Part shown: positions 61,327 to 64,000 of the stretch, in pieces | Layout: each line of letters opens with the position of its first letter | How positions within the stretch are numbered: the first letter of the stretch is position 1 | Assembly: GCA_950295325.1 (NCBI GenBank) | Contig: OX485803.1 | Coordinates: forward strand, 52,281,554 to 52,345,553 | Source: Polytrichum commune | Lineage: Eukaryota > Streptophyta > Polytrichopsida > Polytrichales > Polytrichaceae | Direction of reading: 5' to 3' | DNA length: 64,000 nt | Program-made: the position numbers and the translations under genes | The notes under the pieces: generated by a model | Told to the model about the DNA's origin: nothing | Databases searched by the model: none | The model's input: only the letters and a program-made list of their open reading frames with translations

Positions 61327-61331
61327 GTATT

Positions 61332-61976
61332 GACTTACTTTACTTCTGTTCCAACTCTCTTGGAATATCAAGTCGCCTAATATTGGCTAATGTTATCACT
61401 TTTGGGTGTCTTCCCCATCCAACTTCTTGGGGTTGACCGGCTCTACCGTAAGTGCCCAAGATAGCTTTCTTTTTGATGTCTGGGTGTCTGCATAATATGT
61501 TGACAATGGAATAAAACGTTTCACTTGTCTCAAAATCAAAATCTCATTTCACACCTATGGCCACGTCTACCTGCAATTCATTCAAGTAATTCCAATGCAA
61601 GTTCAATCCTGTATTGATGGACAAGGTCATGTGCCGCTAGCTTTGGGAAGAACCTACAAAGCTTGTTATTCATCTACAATATAAGTGGCGTGCCTTGTGC
61701 AATGTGATACCAAGCTTGACTCCGTACACTCTAGGCCGGTCCACGACATCTCGATGGATGAAATAAACAAAACAAAACATACCAACCACCAAACGTCATG
61801 CATAGTTCTAAAAGTATAAAAATGGTGTGAGCCAACAAATGAGATAATCACTTACATTTTGAGATGTTGTATTTTACTGTCTTCCAATTGAATCATTTCA
61901 GCATCATCATCAAACTAATTACATTGATTATCCCATATATTTAGTGAGTATGGGCTAATAGTGAGTGTGGATGATC
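61332..61976. other. Spacer with a repeated segment
   Basis: 61803-61917 is a diverged copy of 63777-63890 (shared TAGTTCTAAAAG-like start, AGATAATCACTTACATT, ATTTCTTCATCATCATC-like end). No gene recognised. Confidence 0.45.
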
Positions 61977-62950
61977 AGTGAATCTCGCGCACCTCTCCAT
62001 GAGGAGTGCCCAAAACACCATGGGCACAAGGGGGACCCCAGAGTGATACCCGGGACTTGTGGCGCCGTTGGTGAGAGGGCCCAAGTGATCCTAGTGTGGG
62101 TGAGGGCCCAAGCATTGGGAACGCCTCCCACCCACGGAGATTAGGAGTCACGAGGGTAAGGCCATGAGCTTTGCGTAGCTTATGGCGTGTCGATTCTAGA
62201 ATGCTCAAGAACACCTTAATCGGAGGTGTGAGCTAAGAGATATGGCAATTTGAGTGGGGCAATTTGAGTACAGCAGTGGCCTGGGAGTGGCTCTCGGGAC
62301 TGCCAAGGTTTGAACAGGCAGAACTTCCTAAATACTTGCCCGAATGGAGCAAGTGAGGAGTCCATCGGCATCTACGCAAAACGTACATGAAAATGGAGTG
62401 GTCAGATGTTAGCATCAGAGATTACACAAGGAGGTTATACTGTTCTGAAGCTGCTGGGGGCTTCTGGCCACAACGACTAAGGGAAAATGTCTACTTGGCC
62501 CCAACTCTTGGTAGAGGGACAAAAAGTTTCTTGATAGTGGGGTAGGGGACCTACCAAAAGTCTTAGAGGCTTATATGGGTGAGGCGGCGTGGCCAACCGA
62601 ACCCACCCGAGGCCGAACGGCACAACCTCCACGGGCATTGGCCCCACATGAGGGCATAGTTGCCTAATATGGTTCGGGTTGTTATAGTGTTGGTCCGGCA
62701 ACACGATGATCAACTAAAGATTGGACTTCCATGGATGGAAGTCCAAATCTTACCATTGGTTACCGATTAAGTGGTGAATCCCGAATGCAAGTGTAAGAGG
62801 GTTGGTCCCCCTCCTATGAACTAAGAGGTCCACGGTATGAGGAGCTAACCATTAGTATGGTGGAATGCAAAGGGTTAGCGCTCGTCACCCTAGCTAGAAA
62901 TGAAAATGACCCAGATTGTTAAGGGGCGCTAGCAAGGGTCGCGATAGTGA
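61977..62950. mobile_element. GC-rich 964-bp insertion with 5-bp duplication, class unknown
   Basis: The body 61982-62945 lies between two AGTGA copies (61977-61981, 62946-62950). The repeat family it interrupts is seen uninterrupted at 37020-37125, giving the empty site. Ends read ATCTCGCGCA and, complemented, ATCGCGACCC, a short imperfect inverted match. It is clearly more GC-rich than its flanks and has no frame with recognisable domains. Confidence 0.6.
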
Positions 62951-63185
62951 AGGTTATATTAGATTTCTTTATGCTATGAAATTAGTGCCACCAAGAGATC
63001 TAGGAAGCATGTTTATCCCAACATTATTCACTAATATAATCATTCATAGCAATATTGTTCATTGAAATTATTGGCACTTGGCATTATTCATTGAAAGTGT
63101 CAACGGGTATTCGTGAATATAGTGTCACTATGTAAAAATTCAACCCACGGTAACTTTGAGACTTGGCTAAATAGTGAGTTCTTTA

Positions 63186-63714
63186 GGAATTACACCATTT
63201 ATGGTATTTAGTGTTATCCGCATTATTTTCGAAGGGCCTTAACTAGATGCCTAGAGGTCTCCAAGTGTCATGCCCACTAATTTCCAATATGATGCCATTC
63301 GTCAACATAAGTATATTCTTTAAGAAAACAATATCTACCTAATGATATTTAGAGTAGCACATTGGGATACTTCACATGATAGTCTTGCATTATAGTATGC
63401 ATCAGGATGATATTCTTGGGCATATATACTAATGGCCAATGTCATTTGTGCACACTTGTAGACTTGTCAACTTATAGACCATTGTGTAACATAGGCATGA
63501 ACCTCATAACACTATTGAACATACTCATGAACCTCATAACACTATTTAACATATTCATGCCAAGATATTAGTAAATACACTTGAACACCAAATGGCAGGA
63601 GATGACACTTATGATAGAGCAGTTGGTCATTAGTGTAACTTAGCATACACCTCAAAATTGGGTAACTGACACTATTACGCACGTGTCACTAAATACCATA
63701 AACGGCGTAGTTCC
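63186..63714. mobile_element. TIR element of 529 bp (GGAAYTACRCC ends)
   Basis: Left end GGAATTACACCATTTATGGT then ATTTAGTG; right end complemented GGAACTACGCCGTTTATGGT then ATTTAGTG: 28 bp with four differences. Interior AT-rich with a near-duplicate CATGAACCTCATAACACTAT at 63495 and 63529. No clear target duplication. Confidence 0.75.
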
Positions 63715-64000
63715 ACCCTCACTAATTGGGATAATCAGTGTAGTTAACAAATAAACAAGCTACCGATTTTCATTTATAGCTCTAAAAGGATGAGGAATGG
63801 CATGCGCCGAAAAATTAGATAAGCACTTGCATTCTGAGATTGCAATTTCCTCTCTTACAATTGACCCATTTCTTCATCATCATCATTACCACCAACAAAA
63901 TTGGTGCATTATTGTTCTGTGGCAATCGTGAGGCGAACATTTCACATGGTCACTCGCACATTTGAGGGATAAGATAGTGCGAAATCTGCTCAGAGTGGCA
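63715..64000. other. Window end, repeated segment only
   Basis: 63777-63890 pairs with 61803-61917 as a direct repeat; no gene recognised before the window ends. Confidence 0.4.

Larger units (their letters stand above)
57724..61331 (+). mobile_element. Ty1-copia retrotransposon, internally deleted
   Basis: LTRs 57729-58064 (336 bp) and 60981-61326 (346 bp) start TATTATGACA/TATTATAACA and end CCCATTTTGTAACA; GTATT flanks both sides (57724-57728, 61327-61331). A polypurine tract CTAGGGGGAG lies directly before the right LTR. Coding relics in order: a gag piece (EKHNELLLKNYGEQLTETL, near 58900), GAG-pre-integrase and integrase (FKRVQGDICG, RLLAQIIQLRARFSYDL, HLRIFCYKVSVPISPPHRTK, PSIIRYL-like PNIIRYLDPPTGNLL; 59740-60600), and the tail of RNase H (NLAELITKSLPTAWYRQIVQ then GIGMRGFSFL; 60725-60822). 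The reverse transcriptase is absent, and stops and frameshifts are frequent, so it cannot move by itself. The LTRs differ at many sites, indicating an old insertion. Confidence 0.93.

Noticed and set aside
1-64000. CRISPR arrays, phage or bacterial operons
   Set aside because: No regularly spaced repeats with unique spacers and no prokaryotic gene organisation; the sequence is plant nuclear in character.

Overview
This window is nuclear DNA from a land plant. Evidence: three intron-rich or membrane-anchored plant genes (a GT37 cell-wall fucosyltransferase, a plastid-type DUF3119 protein and a POLAR-family polarity protein), GT-AG introns of roughly 110-940 bp, Arabidopsis-type telomere motifs, and many plant transposon families (Tourist/PIF, Mutator, hAT, Ty1-copia, a tRNA-derived SINE). 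The Mutator transposase type and the divergence of the genes make me lean to a non-seed plant (fern, lycophyte or bryophyte), but the sequence does not settle this. There is no sign of bacterial operons, CRISPR or phage.

Layout. 2.1-3.8 kb: an uninterrupted fucosyltransferase gene, plus strand. 5.5-8.6 kb: a seven-exon gene rebuilt here by phase-consistent splicing into a 208-residue DUF3119 protein; its first intron carries a diverged tandem duplication. 9-25 kb: gene-free, packed with small inverted-repeat elements (six Tourist-like copies across the window, a 404-bp Mutator foldback with a 9-bp target duplication, a CTACAC-ended family, two SINE heads in opposite orientation). 25.1-33.6 kb: a decayed two-gene Mutator-like element with long terminal inverted repeats (TIRs). 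One gene is a recognisable MULE/SWIM transposase (minus strand); the other, convergent, gene is unrecognised (plus strand). A 1.1-kb solo LTR sits inside the right TIR. 34.4-36.0 kb: nested and abutting Tourist insertions. 36-41 kb: repeat relics, a 20-unit GTT microsatellite. 41.6-46.7 kb: a seven-exon POLAR-family gene of about 1223 residues. 48.9-50.9 kb: a dead hAT transposase, minus strand. 54.5 kb: a tRNA-Ser(CGA)-like gene with an altered T loop. 55-57 kb: three small inverted-repeat elements, one an hAT with an intact 8-bp duplication. 57.7-61.3 kb: an internally deleted Ty1-copia element with both LTRs and 5-bp duplications. 62.0-62.9 kb: a GC-rich 964-bp insertion with a 5-bp duplication, of unknown class.

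The host genes look independent of each other: the fucosyltransferase acts in Golgi wall-polysaccharide synthesis, the DUF3119 protein probably in plastid membranes, and the POLAR homologue at the cell cortex. The most unusual content is the convergent two-gene Mutator element with its unassigned partner gene, and the very clear insertion histories around it and at 34-36 kb. All splice structures and families are read by eye; none was tested by search.
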